Below, in pieces: positions 1 to 8,732 of a stretch of DNA of 64,000 nucleotides; the stretch's first letter is position 1, and every line of letters starts with the position of its first letter. Source of the DNA: Azonexus sp. (GTDB lineage Bacteria; Pseudomonadota; Gammaproteobacteria; Burkholderiales; Rhodocyclaceae); contig JAUYSK010000016.1 in NCBI GenBank assembly GCA_030696345.1, positions 682,001 to 746,000 of the forward strand, written 5' to 3'. A program made the position numbers and the translations under genes. The notes under the pieces were generated by a model. The model had not been told where the DNA came from and searched no databases. It saw only the letters and a program-made list of their open reading frames with translations.

Positions 1-620
1 ATGGGCACCCGCAGGATTTCCTGGATGTCCTTGTACGAGAGCATTTCGCCGGCTTCGACGCGGGTCGGGTTGTAGCGCGTGATGAGCAGGTGTTCCTTGA
101 CCGGATCGCGGCCTTCGATGGCACGACGCGACTTGGCCTGGAGGATGCCGAGAATGCGGTCGGAGTCGCGCACCGAGGAAACTTCCGGATTGGTGACGAC
201 GACGGCTTCGTCGGCGAAGGTCAGGGCCATGACGGCGCCGGACTCGATTCCAGCCGGAGAATCGCAAATGATGTAATCGAAGCCCTGGTGTTCCAGGTCT
301 TTCAGCACCTTCTCGACGCCTTCTTCCGACAGCGCATCCTTGTCACGGGTCTGCGAGGCGGGGAGCACGTAGAGGTTGTCGCAGTGCTTGTCCTTGATCA
401 GCGCCTGGGTCAGCGTTGCTTCGCCGTTGATGACGTTGATCAGGTCATACACGACGCGGCGCTCACAGCCCATGATCAGGTCAAGGTTGCGCAGGCCGAC
501 GTCGAAGTCGATAACGGCTGTCTTGAAGCCGCGCTGGGCGAGGCCGGTGGAAAAGCTGGCGCTGGTGGTGGTCTTGCCGACCCCGCCCTTGCCGGAGGTT
601 ACGACGATGATTCTGGTCAC
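1..620 (-). CDS. minD: Septum site-determining ATPase MinD (3' end outside window)
   Basis: MinD is the membrane-associated ATPase that recruits MinC and, with MinE, oscillates to keep the Z ring at mid-cell. The translated product begins MTRIIVVTSGKGGVGKTT: the deviant Walker A motif GKGGVGKTT sits at residues 10-18, and FDVGLRNLDL follows near residue 40, both hallmarks of MinD/ParA-type ATPases. I chose the GTG at 618-620 because it puts the usual MTRIIVVTSGK start in place; there is no ATG nearby. About 206 of the usual ~270 residues are inside the window; the C-terminal amphipathic membrane helix, and probably minE, lie beyond position 1. It follows minC by 51 bp, so the two are very likely one transcript. 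Confidence 0.97.
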   Translation of the reverse strand, partial: MTRIIVVTSGKGGVGKTTTSASFSTGLAQRGFKTAVIDFDVGLRNLDLIMGCERRVVYDLINVINGEATLTQALIKDKHCDNLYVLPASQTRDKDALSEEGVEKVLKDLEHQGFDYIICDSPAGIESGAVMALTFADEAVVVTNPEVSSVRDSDRILGILQAKSRRAIEGRDPVKEHLLITRYNPTRVEAGEMLSYKDIQEILRVP

Positions 621-671
621 GTGTGTTCTCGCTGGGTAAGTGGTGAAAAAAGCTCGCGTCGAAACGCGCGA

Positions 672-1427
672 TTAACGGAGGGCCAGGGCAGCAACGGTCA
701 GGCGCAGTTCGCCGCCTTCTTCAATCAGGCTGACGGTGGCCGGCTGGCGGGCGAGTTCGGCGGGAACGCCGGCCTCGAAAGTGCGGTAGATGCCGGCGAT
801 GGAAACCAGTTCGGCCTCCAGGCTGGTCGTGAAGATGCGGGCGGCCTTGTCGCCGCTGGCGCCGGCCAGAGCGCGGCCACGCAAGGGCGCATAGACGTGG
901 ATGTTGCCGTCGGCGATAACTTCGGCACCGGCGCTGATCATCGCCATGACGATCAGATCGCTGCCTTTGGCGTAGAAACGCTGGCCGGAACGCAGTGGCT
1001 TGTCGAGAATGATGGTTCGTGGCGCGGGTTCGGGGCTGGGCGGTGGCGTAACTTCAACTGGCGCAACCGGCGCTGGCGCTTCCACGGCCTTGGTGCGCGG
1101 GGCGCGGCTCAGGGCATCGCTGGCGACGGTCGGCAGGCCGGCTGAGGCAGCGTCAGCGGCCAGTACATCCGGCAGGCCACGTGTGGCGACGGCGGTCAGG
1201 CCGGAATTGCCCAGCAGCTGGCGGATTTGCGCCCAGTCGGCGTTATCTGGGAGCTGATCGGCATTGCTGAAATCGAGGACCGCCAGTTCGTTTTCGAAGA
1301 AATCCGGGCTGTTGCCGGTCAATTCGGCCAGGGCGGCGTGCAGTGTGGCGGGGTCGGTGGTGCGGAGATGCGTCTGGATGATCTTGAGCGAAGTGCCCTT
1401 GAACTGAATCGGTGAGTCTTTGGCCAT
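672..1427 (-). CDS. minC: Septum site-determining protein MinC
   Basis: MinC inhibits FtsZ assembly at the poles and is carried to the membrane by MinD. The 251-residue product has an N-terminal FtsZ-antagonist domain (about 1-110), a proline/alanine-rich linker (about 115-145) and a C-terminal beta-helix domain (about 150-251) with the typical run [13 protein letters not shown] and later [14 protein letters not shown], which dimerises and binds MinD. The reading frame is open further upstream, but the ATG at 1425-1427 ([11 protein letters not shown]) matches the normal MinC start, while the upstream part has no family similarity that I recognise. It is followed directly by minD in the standard minC-minD order. 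Confidence 0.96.
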   Translation of the reverse strand: MAKDSPIQFKGTSLKIIQTHLRTTDPATLHAALAELTGNSPDFFENELAVLDFSNADQLPDNADWAQIRQLLGNSGLTAVATRGLPDVLAADAASAGLPTVASDALSRAPRTKAVEAPAPVAPVEVTPPPSPEPAPRTIILDKPLRSGQRFYAKGSDLIVMAMISAGAEVIADGNIHVYAPLRGRALAGASGDKAARIFTTSLEAELVSIAGIYRTFEAGVPAELARQPATVSLIEEGGELRLTVAALALR

Positions 1428-1600
1428 ACCTGCTGCGGGTGTTTCAAAAGGGGCGCGATTATCACACAGGCGGGTTACAGGAAAATGAAAATGCTCATTT
1501 TTCGGCGTTGATCGCAGCACTGTCAAAATTCCGTAGTCGGGCTTTACTTAGCGATTCACCGAGGTGATAGTGCACCGGATGAAGCCATGCCGGAATTCGC

Positions 1601-4435
1601 ATGAACAATAAATTTGCCTGGTTCTCCGCATCGCGCCCACTGCGCTGGCGTTTTGTTGCGGCGCTGGTGGTCGTCTTTGTACTGATCGGCAGCCTGACTG
1701 TGCTCTTCTTCGAGTATTCGACCGGTCGCATTGTCGACCGGCTGGGGCGCGGATTTGCCGAACGTCAGGCGCAATTCGACCGGGAGCGCATCCTCGGGCC
1801 GTTGCTGACCGAGATTGCCTTGTCGCACAAGCTGGCTGATTCGCCGCTGTTGAAGCGCTGGGCCGAGCATGAAGACGAGCCCGCCTTGAAGGCGGAGGCG
1901 CTCGGTGAGCTCGAAAGCTACCGCAGCCATTTTCGCGATGGCAGCTTTTTCTTCATCCCGGTGAAGTCCGGAAACTACTATTTCAATGACCGGGTCAACG
2001 CCTACCCTGGTGGCAAAATCACCCAGGTGATGCGGCAGGAGGCGCCCGAAGATTCCTGGTTTTATGCGGCGACACGCAGCGCCGATCAGGTGCAGTTGAA
2101 TGTCGACCCGAATCTCGTGCTGGGCAAGACCAAGGTCTGGATCAACGTGCAGGTGCGGCAGGGGGATTCGGTCATTGCCATGGCAGGTTCCGGGATCGAG
2201 CTCGGAGAATTCACCCGCTCGGTGGTTGCCGCCGCGACCCCCGGCGTTTACGGCATTCTGGTCGATGCCAACGGGGCGATTCAGGTGCACCCCGATGCCG
2301 AGCTGATCGATTTCAACACGCGGGCCAAGCGGGTCGAAGACCGGCGCACCGTCTTCAGTCTGGTGCGGGACGCCGGCGAGCAGCAGCGCCTGCGTGACAG
2401 CCTGGCGCGGGTGGTCAGCGGTGCCAGCGCAGTCGAGGTGCAAAGAGTGACTTTATCGGGCCGCTCGGAACTGGTCGCCATGACCTATCTGAAGGAAATC
2501 GGCTGGGTCAATCTCGCCGTGGTCGATACGGCGCAACTGGTCAGTACCGCTGAATTCTCCAAGCTCGGATTGTTGATCGCCGGGGCGATGTTACTGACCA
2601 TTCTGGTCGTGGTCAGCCTGCTGGAAAAAATGGTCATCCGGCCGCTGCGCCAGCTGGTTTCCGGGGCGCGGGCGATTGCCAGTGGCGAGTACGCTACCCG
2701 GGTAAATGCCAACGGTTCGGCTGAACTCAGTGAGCTCTCCCATACCTTCAACCAGATGGCCGAAACGGTCAGCGACTACACCGGGCATCTTGAGCAGCGC
2801 GTTGCCGAACGGACGCAGGAACTGGCGACGACCAATCTCGAGCTGACTCAGGCCCGTGATGTCGCCGAGTCGGCCAACCGGGCCAAGAGCGAGTTCCTGG
2901 CCAACATGAGCCACGAAATCAGAACGCCGATGAATGGCGTCATCGGCATGAGCGCCTTGCTGCTCGACACGCAGCTTGATGACGAGCAGCGGGAGTTCGC
3001 CAATATCATCGACAGCAGCGCCGGGTCATTGCTTGGCGTGATCAACGACATTCTCGATTTTTCCAAGATTGAGGCGGGCAAGCTGGATATTGAAGTCATC
3101 AACTTTGATCTGCGGACGATGGTTGATGATGTGATCTCGGTGGTTTCCTTCCGGGCGGCCGAGAAGGGCATCCAGCTCGCCGCACTGGTCGATGTCGATG
3201 TGCCCTCGCTGCTGCGCGGCGATCCCGGTCGATTGCGGCAGGTTTTGACCAATCTGGTGGGCAATGGGATCAAATTTACTGATCGTGGCGAGGTCAGCCT
3301 GCATATCTCCCAGCAAGGCATTCAGGAAAATCAGGTGGTGCTGCGCTGCGAAATTCGCGATACCGGCATCGGCATCTCGCCGGAACAGCAGAGCCTGCTG
3401 TTCAAACCCTTCAGCCAGGCCGATGCCTCGACGACCCGACGGTTTGGCGGTACCGGGCTGGGGCTGGTCATCTCGCAACGCCTGGTTGAACTGATGCAAG
3501 GCAAGATCGGCGTGACCAGCGAATCCGGGCAAGGCTCCGTCTTCTGGTTCGAACTGGCGCTCGAACGTCAGCCCCGAGGTGTCAGCAGCGACCCGCTGCC
3601 GGTCAGTGATCTGCTGGGGCGGCGTGTGCTGGTGGTCGATGACAATGCAACCAACCGGCGCGTTCTGCAATTGCAGCTCGACGATATTGGCTGCGAGGGG
3701 GTTTTTGCCGAAAGCAGCGTCGCCGGTCTGGCTGCCATGCGCGCCGCCCGGGCGGCCGGCGTGCCGTTCGACGTGGCGATCATTGACCTGCAGATGCCTG
3801 ACATCGATGGTTTCTCGATGGCGCGCCATATTCGCGCTGACCCAACGCTCGCCGCCACGCCATTGATGATGCTGACTTCGCTGACCAGCCGCGGCGATGC
3901 GCGTGCCAGCCAGGAAGCGGGCTTCGACGCCTATCTGACCAAGCCGGTGAAAAAATCGCTGCTCGAAAACGGCCTGCGCACCCTGATCGGCCAGTCGGGC
4001 GAAGCCTCAACCGATGCCCTGCTGATTACCCGCCATACCCTGGCCGAATCGGCCCGACGCGGCCGTATCCTGCTGGCCGAAGACAATATGACCAACCAGC
4101 TTCTGGCGCTGAAATTGCTGGAGCGCATGGGCCACCATGTTGTCGTGGCGGCCAATGGCCAGGAAGCGCTGGACTTGCTGGCGCACGGCGCCTTTGATCT
4201 GGTGCTGATGGATTGCCAGATGCCGGTGATGGATGGTTTTCAGGCAGTGGCGGCGATCCGTGGCGGGCAGGTGGCCGGGATCGATCCCCATATTCCGGTG
4301 ATCGCCATGACGGCCGGGGCGCTCGACAGCGATCGCGACCATGCCATCGCTGCCGGGATGGATGATTACCTGGCCAAGCCAATCGACCTGAAAAAATTTG
4401 AAGCCTGCCTGCAGCAATGGTTAACGCCCGCTTGA
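1601..4435 (+). CDS. Hybrid sensor histidine kinase with two receiver domains
   Basis: This 944-residue inner-membrane kinase has a transmembrane helix near 15-38, a large periplasmic Cache-type sensor region (about 40-320), a second helix (about 325-345), HAMP (about 347-400), a coiled-coil linker, and HisKA with the phospho-acceptor in [10 protein letters not shown] near residue 438. The ATPase domain (about 540-655) has the box [10 protein letters not shown]. Two receiver domains follow: one with VVDDN and IIDLQMPD (about 670-790), the other with AEDN and LMDCQMP (about 818-940). Both keep the acidic pair, the acceptor Asp and the conserved Lys. There is no HPt domain, so output must go through a separate HPt or response regulator, and none is adjacent. 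It is divergent from minC and separated by 173 bp. The signal is unknown; Cache sensors often bind small organic acids or amino acids. Confidence 0.9.
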   Translation: MNNKFAWFSASRPLRWRFVAALVVVFVLIGSLTVLFFEYSTGRIVDRLGRGFAERQAQFDRERILGPLLTEIALSHKLADSPLLKRWAEHEDEPALKAEALGELESYRSHFRDGSFFFIPVKSGNYYFNDRVNAYPGGKITQVMRQEAPEDSWFYAATRSADQVQLNVDPNLVLGKTKVWINVQVRQGDSVIAMAGSGIELGEFTRSVVAAATPGVYGILVDANGAIQVHPDAELIDFNTRAKRVEDRRTVFSLVRDAGEQQRLRDSLARVVSGASAVEVQRVTLSGRSELVAMTYLKEIGWVNLAVVDTAQLVSTAEFSKLGLLIAGAMLLTILVVVSLLEKMVIRPLRQLVSGARAIASGEYATRVNANGSAELSELSHTFNQMAETVSDYTGHLEQRVAERTQELATTNLELTQARDVAESANRAKSEFLANMSHEIRTPMNGVIGMSALLLDTQLDDEQREFANIIDSSAGSLLGVINDILDFSKIEAGKLDIEVINFDLRTMVDDVISVVSFRAAEKGIQLAALVDVDVPSLLRGDPGRLRQVLTNLVGNGIKFTDRGEVSLHISQQGIQENQVVLRCEIRDTGIGISPEQQSLLFKPFSQADASTTRRFGGTGLGLVISQRLVELMQGKIGVTSESGQGSVFWFELALERQPRGVSSDPLPVSDLLGRRVLVVDDNATNRRVLQLQLDDIGCEGVFAESSVAGLAAMRAARAAGVPFDVAIIDLQMPDIDGFSMARHIRADPTLAATPLMMLTSLTSRGDARASQEAGFDAYLTKPVKKSLLENGLRTLIGQSGEASTDALLITRHTLAESARRGRILLAEDNMTNQLLALKLLERMGHHVVVAANGQEALDLLAHGAFDLVLMDCQMPVMDGFQAVAAIRGGQVAGIDPHIPVIAMTAGALDSDRDHAIAAGMDDYLAKPIDLKKFEACLQQWLTPA

Positions 4436-4552
4436 GCCCTGTCGATGCGCGGCCGTTCAAAGTAAAATGCCGGATTGATTAAATCCCGGCAGCAGGCCGC
4501 CGCCTGTGTTGTCGAAGCAAACCCGATTGTCTTTCCTTGACTGGAATACCTC

Positions 4553-6193
4553 ATGCTAAAGAAGCTCTCCACTTTTGCCGGCGTTCAGGGCCCTGTTGTC
4601 ATCATCGTGATGGACGGCTACGGCCTGCCCAAATCGGAGGCGGGTAGCGCCATCGCTGCTGCCAAGAAGCCAACGCTCGATCGTCTGTTTGCCAACTACC
4701 CGAATATTCGCCTGCGTGCCCACGGCACGGCGGTCGGCATGCCATCCGATGACGACATGGGCAATTCCGAGGTCGGCCATAACGCGATTGGCGCCGGGCA
4801 GGTTTATTCCCAGGGTGCATCGCTGGTCGCCAATGCCATCGCCGACGGTGCAATCTGGCAGGGCGAGGCCTGGCAGCAGATTGTTGCCGGGGCGAAAGCC
4901 GGCCGTGGGGTGATCCATTTCATGGGCCTGTTCTCCGATGGCAACGTGCATAGCCACATTGACCACCTGAAGGCGATGGTTGTCCAGGCCAAGGCCGAGG
5001 GCGTCAAGACCGTGCGTATCCACGCCCTGCTCGATGGCCGCGATGTGCCGGAAACCAGCGCGCTGGACTACGTCGTTCCTTTCGAGGCCTTCCTTGGCGA
5101 AGTCAGTGTTGACGGCTTTGATGCCCGCATTGCCTCGGGCGGTGGTCGTCAGAACATCACGATGGATCGCTACGATGCCAATTGGGCGATGGTCGAAAAA
5201 GGCTGGAAAACCCATGTGCTGGGCGAAGGCCAACAGTTCGCCAACGCGACTGCTGCGGTCAACGGCCTGCGCGAGCAAAATCCGGGCACCATCGATCAGG
5301 ATCTGCCGCCGTTCGTCATCGGCGAAGCTGGCAAGCCGATCGGCACCATCGAGGATGGCGATTCGGTCGTTTTCTTCAACTTCCGTGGCGACCGCGCGAT
5401 TGAAATCACCCGCGCCTTCGAGGAAGTCAGCTTCGACAAGTTTGATCGCGTCCGCAGCCCCCGGGTGACCTACGCCGGCATGCTGCAATACGACGGCGAC
5501 CTGAAGCTGCCCAAGCGCTTTCTTGTCGCCCCGCCGGCGATCCGGAACACCACCGGCGAATGGTTTGCCAAAGCCGGCATTGCCCAGTTCGCCTGCTCGG
5601 AAACGCAGAAATTCGGCCACGTCACCTATTTCTGGAACGGCAACCGCTCCGGCAAGTTCGAGGGCGAAACCTGGCAGGAGGTGCCGAGCGACGTCGTGCC
5701 CTTCGAGCAGCGCCCGTGGATGAAGGCCGCCGAAATCACCGACGCGATGATCACCGCGCTGCAGACCGGCCAGTACAAGACGCTGCGCTGCAACTTCGCC
5801 AATGGCGACATGGTCGGCCATACCGGCAACTTCCGCGCTGCCACCATGGCGGTCGAGGCGGTCGATCTGCAACTGGCCCGCCTGCTGCCGGTGATCGATG
5901 CCATGGGTGGCGTCGCGCTGATCACCGCCGACCACGGCAATGCCGACGAAATGTACGAACTGGACAAGAAGACCAAGCAGCCGGCCCAGAACAAGGATGG
6001 CTCCTTCAAGGCGAAGACGGCGCACACGCTGAACCCGGTGCCGCTGATCCTTTACGATAACGCCAGCGGCGGCAGGCTGGGCCTGAAGCAGACCGAAACG
6101 GCCGGGCTGTCGAACATTGCGGCCACGGTGGCGAACCTGCTTGGCCTGGAAAAGCACCCGGACTGGGATGAAAGCGTGCTGGAAATCGGTTAG
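4553..6193 (+). CDS. gpmI: 2,3-bisphosphoglycerate-independent phosphoglycerate mutase
   Basis: This enzyme interconverts 3- and 2-phosphoglycerate in glycolysis and gluconeogenesis using two Mn ions and a phosphoserine intermediate. The 546-residue sequence shows the metal-binding start VVIIVMDGYGLP, the catalytic-serine segment DDMGNSEVGHNAIGAG, the FFNFRGDRAIE segment and the C-terminal ITADHGNADEM metal site. It is somewhat longer than the common ~510-residue form, with an added segment around YELDKKTKQPAQNKDGSF. It stands alone, followed by a palindromic repeat region that may serve as its transcription end. Confidence 0.96.
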   Translation: MLKKLSTFAGVQGPVVIIVMDGYGLPKSEAGSAIAAAKKPTLDRLFANYPNIRLRAHGTAVGMPSDDDMGNSEVGHNAIGAGQVYSQGASLVANAIADGAIWQGEAWQQIVAGAKAGRGVIHFMGLFSDGNVHSHIDHLKAMVVQAKAEGVKTVRIHALLDGRDVPETSALDYVVPFEAFLGEVSVDGFDARIASGGGRQNITMDRYDANWAMVEKGWKTHVLGEGQQFANATAAVNGLREQNPGTIDQDLPPFVIGEAGKPIGTIEDGDSVVFFNFRGDRAIEITRAFEEVSFDKFDRVRSPRVTYAGMLQYDGDLKLPKRFLVAPPAIRNTTGEWFAKAGIAQFACSETQKFGHVTYFWNGNRSGKFEGETWQEVPSDVVPFEQRPWMKAAEITDAMITALQTGQYKTLRCNFANGDMVGHTGNFRAATMAVEAVDLQLARLLPVIDAMGGVALITADHGNADEMYELDKKTKQPAQNKDGSFKAKTAHTLNPVPLILYDNASGGRLGLKQTETAGLSNIAATVANLLGLEKHPDWDESVLEIG

Positions 6194-6211
6194 GGAGACT
6201 CTGATCAATTC

Positions 6212-6275
6212 GACGTTCCCGCGAAAGCGGGTCCCTGTCGCATGATTCTTCTGGATTCCCGCCTGCGCGGGAATG
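6212..6275. repeat. dRS3/REP-like double palindrome downstream of gpmI
   Basis: Two short palindromes, one around TTCCCGCGAAAGCGGG (left) and one reading GATTCCCGCCTGCGCGGGAA (right), are separated by about 16 bases. The unit ATTCCC-N-GGGAAT resembles the Neisseria dRS3 repeats and the REP-like elements of many betaproteobacteria. A second copy with the same architecture lies inside the gene at 49079-52585 (50767-50832). Here it sits 18 bases after the gpmI stop and could end or stabilise that transcript. Confidence 0.7.
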
Positions 6276-6430
6276 GCAAATCAAATCAGTCAGTGCCTTA
6301 TTCGGCAAATTTGCGCCCTTTTTGATGCTCACTTCGACTTTTTCGAAGAGTCGATGATGCGTTGCGTGCTGGCCGGGAATTCTCCAGCCACATAGAATGT
6401 CGCCTTTCCCCGTTTGGTGGACCGATAGTC

Positions 6431-7189
6431 ATGCTCGAATTACTGCTCTCTCCCGAAATCTGGATCGCTTTTTTCACGCTGACTGCGCTGGAACTGGTGC
6501 TGGGTATCGACAACATCATTTTTATCTCGATCCTGGTCGACAAGCTTCCTCCGGAAAAACGGGAGCTGGCGCGCCGCATCGGCCTCTTTCTCGCCATGTT
6601 CATGCGCATTGCGCTGCTGCTGGTCCTGTCCTGGATCGTCGGGCTGACCGAGCCGGTGGTGTCGCTCTTTAACTTTGATATTTCCGGGCGCGATCTGATC
6701 CTGATCGCCGGTGGCCTTTTCCTGATCTGGAAGAGCACCGGTGAAGTGCACCAGTTGCTTGAAGGCGAGGAGGGCGCCGAATCGCACAAGGTGGCCTCGA
6801 GTTTTGCCGGGATCATCGCGCAGATCATCGTGATCGACCTGGTCTTCTCGCTCGACTCGATCATTACTGCGGTCGGCATGGTCAGCCAGGTCGAAGTGAT
6901 GATCGCCGCCGTGGTTGCCTCTGTGGGCCTGATGATGCTGTTTGCCCGCTCGATCGGCGAGTTCGTCTCGAATCACCCGACGATCAAGATGCTGGCCCTG
7001 TCTTTCCTGGTGGTCGTCGGTGTGGTGCTGATTGCCGATGGTTTTGGCCATCATGTGCCGAAGGGTTACATCTATTTCGCCATGGCCTTCTCGGTGGGTG
7101 TCGAGATGCTCAATATCTGGATGCGTAAAAAGAACGTTAAACCCGTTGATCTGCGCGAACCCTATGTCCGGGAGCAGGAAGGCGGCTGA
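6431..7189 (+). CDS. TerC family integral membrane protein
   Basis: TerC-family proteins are multi-helix inner-membrane proteins linked to metal ion (chiefly Mn) export and tellurite resistance. This 252-residue protein is almost entirely hydrophobic helices and carries the family's acidic intramembrane motifs: ELVLGIDNIIF near residues 20-30 and DLVFSLDSIITAVG near 135-150. The ATG at 6431 follows a short upstream extension with no family similarity and begins MLELLLSPEIW, the usual start. Its last 28 bases overlap the 3' end of the convergent flavodoxin-like gene. No regulatory riboswitch (such as yybP-ykoY) was recognised in the 236 bases upstream. Confidence 0.9.
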   Translation: MLELLLSPEIWIAFFTLTALELVLGIDNIIFISILVDKLPPEKRELARRIGLFLAMFMRIALLLVLSWIVGLTEPVVSLFNFDISGRDLILIAGGLFLIWKSTGEVHQLLEGEEGAESHKVASSFAGIIAQIIVIDLVFSLDSIITAVGMVSQVEVMIAAVVASVGLMMLFARSIGEFVSNHPTIKMLALSFLVVVGVVLIADGFGHHVPKGYIYFAMAFSVGVEMLNIWMRKKNVKPVDLREPYVREQEGG

Positions 7190-8514
7190 GTGCTGCCAGC
7201 GGGGTCGTTCAGAGGACGAGCATGCAATTGACGCCAGCCGATGCCGTGCTGGCGTCCCATGCGTATCCACTTGAACGGTGCCAGCCAGCGAAAGAGAAAG
7301 GCCGGCAATAATGGACGTGCCATGTCGTCGCTGGCTGTTTGGGAAATTCCCTGACCACCAGCCAGATCGCTCGCTGCCCGACGCAGGGCACGAATCTGGG
7401 CGCGGGCTACAAGGCGTATGTTGGCCAGCGGCTGGCCGTGGATGATTTCGCCGGCGCCCATCGCCAGTCCGCCGGCCCAGACGAGCCCGCATTCATGTGA
7501 AAAGATGCGCAGAATGTTTACTGCGCTTCGATTGTGCGATGCTTCCGGAAAGCCGCAGTTGAGCAGGCCGACAACGCTACGTAGCGGATACTTTCCATCT
7601 CGGCATTTCTCGGCAAGCTGTTCAAGCCCCCGTGTCACCAATGCCGGCAACGCATCGACGTAGAGCGGGGTGGCGACGACCAGCAGTTCTCCGGCCAGGA
7701 TCGTCGCCAGGGCCTTTTCAGCGAGTATTCCATCCTTGACGAAGCTGATGGCGTGCACCAGTGTGGTTCTGATACCGGCCTGTTCAAGTCCGGCGCTCAG
7801 TTCATTGGCCAGCGATTCCGAGGTGCTGCTGCCTTTCGGCCGGGCACTGCCGATCAGGATGGTTGCCGTGCGTGGTGCCGGCGATTCCGGCGCGAAAAAA
7901 TCGGGGGTGCAGGCGCGGGCAAGCGCATCCTTTTCGGGCAGCGGCAATGCTTCGCCCGGTCCTCCGGTCAAACCATTGCGGACGGCTATTTCGATGCGCT
8001 GGTGCCAGTGATTGTCGCGTAGCGAAACCAGCAAGGCGCTGAACCACGGCGTCTGGAGATTGATCGCATTGCCACCGGCCAGCTCGGTGAATAGGCTTTG
8101 GGCTTCCTCGTCAGCCTGGTCAGTGAGGCCGATGAAAAGCATCGCCGGATAGCGTTCGTAGCGCCGCTGATGGCGAGTCATGCCGGCCTGTTCGTGGAAA
8201 AAGGCATCGGTCAGCGGAATAAGGCGATCGACAAGTTTTTTCAGTGCCGAGGCGTAGCCGCCGAAGACTACCGGTGTCAGAAAGGTCACCAGATCGGCAT
8301 CGTGGATAGCCTGGGTGATTTTCTGCGCAGCATCGTGAGTCCGGCAGCGACCGGGTGTTTTTGTCCAGCATTCGAAATCACCGAGACAGGGTGCAATCTG
8401 GATTTCGCCCAGCGCAAAACGCGTGACGTCAGCACCGTGGGCAAGTCCGACCTGTTCCGTGTACTGGCCAACAGGCGAGTTGGCGATGGTGCCATCGAGA
8501 ATGAGCAGCTTCAT
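7162..8514 (-). CDS. Tandem flavodoxin-like NAD(P)H-dependent oxidoreductase
   Basis: The 450-residue product appears to hold two flavodoxin-like (NADPH-dependent FMN reductase type) domains in series. The first (about 1-200) starts MKLLILDGTIANSPVGQ and contains the cysteine cluster CLGDFEC...PGRC, like that of iron-sulfur-flavoprotein relatives, followed by ADLVTFLTPVVFGGYASALKKLVDR. The second (about 215-400) restarts with TATILIGSARPKGSSTSESL, a typical FMN-phosphate loop, and later VVATPLYVDALPALVTRGLEQL. Fusion of two such domains is uncommon and could allow flavin-to-flavin transfer, but the substrate cannot be told. The cysteines might bind an Fe-S cluster, although the spacing is not the standard CxxCxxC. 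Its 3' end overlaps terC by 28 bases, convergently. Confidence 0.72.
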   Translation of the reverse strand: MKLLILDGTIANSPVGQYTEQVGLAHGADVTRFALGEIQIAPCLGDFECWTKTPGRCRTHDAAQKITQAIHDADLVTFLTPVVFGGYASALKKLVDRLIPLTDAFFHEQAGMTRHQRRYERYPAMLFIGLTDQADEEAQSLFTELAGGNAINLQTPWFSALLVSLRDNHWHQRIEIAVRNGLTGGPGEALPLPEKDALARACTPDFFAPESPAPRTATILIGSARPKGSSTSESLANELSAGLEQAGIRTTLVHAISFVKDGILAEKALATILAGELLVVATPLYVDALPALVTRGLEQLAEKCRDGKYPLRSVVGLLNCGFPEASHNRSAVNILRIFSHECGLVWAGGLAMGAGEIIHGQPLANIRLVARAQIRALRRAASDLAGGQGISQTASDDMARPLLPAFLFRWLAPFKWIRMGRQHGIGWRQLHARPLNDPAGSTQPPSCSRT

Positions 8515-8732
8515 GGCGGGCGATTCTTGCTATTGGCGGGGTCTGGGCAATTTATAGAGAGGGGGCTGCCGGAGTATCGGCCACTCAATATTGGTCGGTC
8601 AATGACATTTTCATTACTGTTGCTGTACGTTGTGCCGTATTACGAAAGGCGTAAAATTATCCCGGCGTTTATTAAGGTCAATTGCTGCCAGTCGCTCAGG
8701 CAACTTATTGAAATCACCTCTAGAGACTCATC

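Noticed and set aside
5251-5264. Minus-strand copy of the oriented motif core in gpmI
   Set aside because: It matches the core but lacks TTTTTGCC and lies in a conserved coding segment; kept as a caution against perfect strand bias, not as a member.
6212-6275. CRISPR-like pair of repeats
   Set aside because: There are only two palindromes with one spacer and the sequence matches the dRS3/REP type, also present at 50767-50832.
6194-6430. Manganese riboswitch (yybP-ykoY) upstream of terC
   Set aside because: I could not find the conserved loop sequences; most of the region is the palindromic repeat.
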